Shown: positions 62,855 through 64,000 of the stretch, in pieces | How positions within the stretch are numbered: the stretch's first letter is position 1 | Layout: each line of letters begins with the position of its first letter | NCBI RefSeq assembly: GCF_019343195.1 | Contig: NZ_RPHB01000012.1 | Span: 51,487 to 115,486 of the forward strand | Source of the DNA: Arthrospiribacter ruber | GTDB taxonomy: Bacteria; Bacteroidota; Bacteroidia; Cytophagales; Cyclobacteriaceae | Reading direction: 5' to 3' | Length of the DNA: 64,000 nt | The notes under the pieces: generated by a model | The model's database searches: none | What the model was told of the DNA's origin: nothing | The model's input: only the letters and a program-made list of their open reading frames with translations | Translations under genes and position numbers: made by a program

Positions 62855-63347
62855 ACTTTGAATTCAAATGTCCATAAATATCCACCTAATATCACCCCAT
62901 TATTCCGTTGAAAGCATATCCCGAATCGCTAAAGCTCTCAGAACCTCCGCTAAAGCTTCGGTTTCAACAGTGTTTCAAACTGAAAAAAACAGCTAACATT
63001 TAAGACCTTCGGGGATTTTAAAGCCCCAAAGGTCACCCAATATCTCAACCATATTTCGCCGAAGGCATATTTCCACCTTATTTCACGAAGTATATTTCGC
63101 GAAGCATATATCCAATTAATATCCACCTAATATCACGAAGTAAGTAGGGCTTCTTGGAAAATTCCTCCGGAATTAGAAAGTAGGGTTGAAACTAAATCCT
63201 ACTTTCTTTTTTTATGTATAAGACCCTTGATCCAGGAGTCAATTTAGGGTTGAAAAAGTACAATTAACGGTCAGGTATTGTATGAAAATGACCTGGATTT
63301 TCCGTATGGGCACACCTATCCCATAAAGTTGCTTTTTGGATGCTTTT
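62855..63347. repeat. Repeat-rich spacer between TlpA-like gene and transposase
   Basis: Contains a GACCTTCGGGG...CCCCAAAGGTC palindrome (63004-63034), a heptad-like array with CGAAGTA / CGAAGCA / ATATTTC / TATCCAC units (63040-63145), and a 10-bp hairpin AGAAAGTAGG...CCTACTTTCT with a T run (63175-63213) that may mark the insertion-sequence edge or a terminator. No gene. Confidence 0.65.
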
Positions 63348-64000
63348 CTAGGCTGCTTTTTGCTTAGTTGGACTTTCTTTGGCTTTCCTTCTTTTAGCGA
63401 TCAGAACAGCGTTGGCCGTCATAATACCAAAAAAAATCATCAGCTTCTCCCTCTTTTCCCCTTTGACCTTGATTTTACCCAGACCGTAAAAGTTTTTGTT
63501 TGTTCCAAAAACACCTTCCATAACAGTGGCCCTCTGTTTGGATATTTCCGAGCTCAGGTTTTTTTCAGCTTTGCTTAGTTTTTTAGGACCTTTTTTAGGG
63601 AAGCAGGTAAAAATCTTTTTTCCAGTGCAGAATACACGGTTTTTGTTGGTAGCATAGATCCTGTCAGCTCCAAGCTGTTTTGCAGGGCCGAAAAACCTTT
63701 TATGTTTGGCTACCGACAGCTTAAGTCTGGTACACTCGTTGAAGGCATTGAAATCCAGTTTGTCAATAAAAGTAAGGCCATCAACCTGAAGAATGTGGGC
63801 TTTGGCGCCGAACTCCACAGGCTTTTTTTCTTTCCCTCTTACTATTGGCCGTAGATATGGTTTATGGAGTGATACAATTCTATCCTTCAGTTTTGAAGGA
63901 GGATTATCCAGTAAAAACTCCTGTTGCTGACATACTTTCTTTATCACACCGAATCTTGCAAAATCTTTCAGGTCAAGTCCTGCCCCTTTGTTTTTATCCA
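63348..64000 (-). mobile_element. Insertion-sequence transposase, DDE type (5' part beyond window)
   Basis: The frame is open from 64000 to 63348 on the minus strand, so the N-terminus lies outside; 217 residues are visible. KPVEFGAKAHILQVDGLTF, then TRLKLSVAKHKRFFG and the C-terminal MEGVFGTNKNFYGLGKIKV with the catalytic Glu region, and EKLMIFFGIMTANAVLIAKRR are those of IS5/IS1182-type DDE transposases. Family placement is tentative. No inverted repeat end could be proven. Confidence 0.85.

Overview
The window looks like a chromosomal segment of a Bacteroidota, most likely a Cytophagales member close to Cyclobacteriaceae (Algoriphagus-like); this placement is inference. Support comes from gliding-motility genes (gldA-gldF-gldG), DUF3078 and DUF2795 proteins, a tmRNA with the tag GESNYAMAA, promoters of the TTTG-N19-TAnnTTTG type, few Shine-Dalgarno sequences, many short-signal lipoproteins and outer-membrane barrels, and moderate-to-low GC.

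Layout. 1-2.3 kb: gldAFG operon on the minus strand. 2.5-4.6 kb: a small orphan gene, tmRNA with a very long terminator hairpin, and a barrel protein. 4.6-6.4 kb: dnaX, split by an A10 run into a gamma-length product and a -1 frame tau extension. 6.4-10.9 kb: DUF3078 protein and a tightly overlapping M16 peptidase / O-methyltransferase / LysM transglycosylase operon. 11.4-14.2 kb: aminopeptidase P, about 1 kb of tandem repeat DNA, a Nudix hydrolase. 14.5-17.5 kb: an AT-rich accessory stretch with an unknown lipoprotein, a barrel protein and higBA, with a duplicated higA tail. 17.6-20.4 kb: tsf, rpsB, rpsI, rplM. 20.5-25.5 kb: RluA-type synthase, a lipoprotein beside the remnant of a C10 peptidase, a PhoB/PhoR-like pair, a DUF3108 protein. 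25.7-36.1 kb: recA, MacB-like permease, queA, ispD, a LiaF-like/LytS/LytR operon, DUF2795, DUF349, ettA. 36.4-41.5 kb: barrel protein, aminotransferase overlapping a zinc phospholipase/nuclease-like gene tail to tail, rpsT, radC, DUF1684. 41.8-46.4 kb: pheT, a coiled-coil protein, zapA, rny. 46.7-50.1 kb: MtfA-like and M20 peptidases and a MazEF-like pair. 50.3-57.8 kb: an RND efflux system with two permeases and one adaptor. 58-64 kb: unknown secreted helical protein, Uma2 fragment, rarA, two toxin-antitoxin modules, TlpA-like protein, and an insertion-sequence transposase cut by the window edge.

Most genes are housekeeping (translation, replication/repair, envelope maintenance). The unusual content is in the intergenic DNA. 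Degenerate seven-base tandem repeats recur with different sequences at many loci, and in at least one place they run into the 3' end of a gene. Paired short palindromes (REP-like) are also scattered through the window. Several genes show 3'-end remodelling: the barrel gene before higBA, the DUF1684 gene and the zinc phospholipase-like gene. I saw no CRISPR array, tRNA, rRNA or prophage. No clearly new multi-gene system is evident; the best candidates for a second look are the heptad-repeat family, the dnaX frameshift and the lipoprotein/barrel pair beside higBA.
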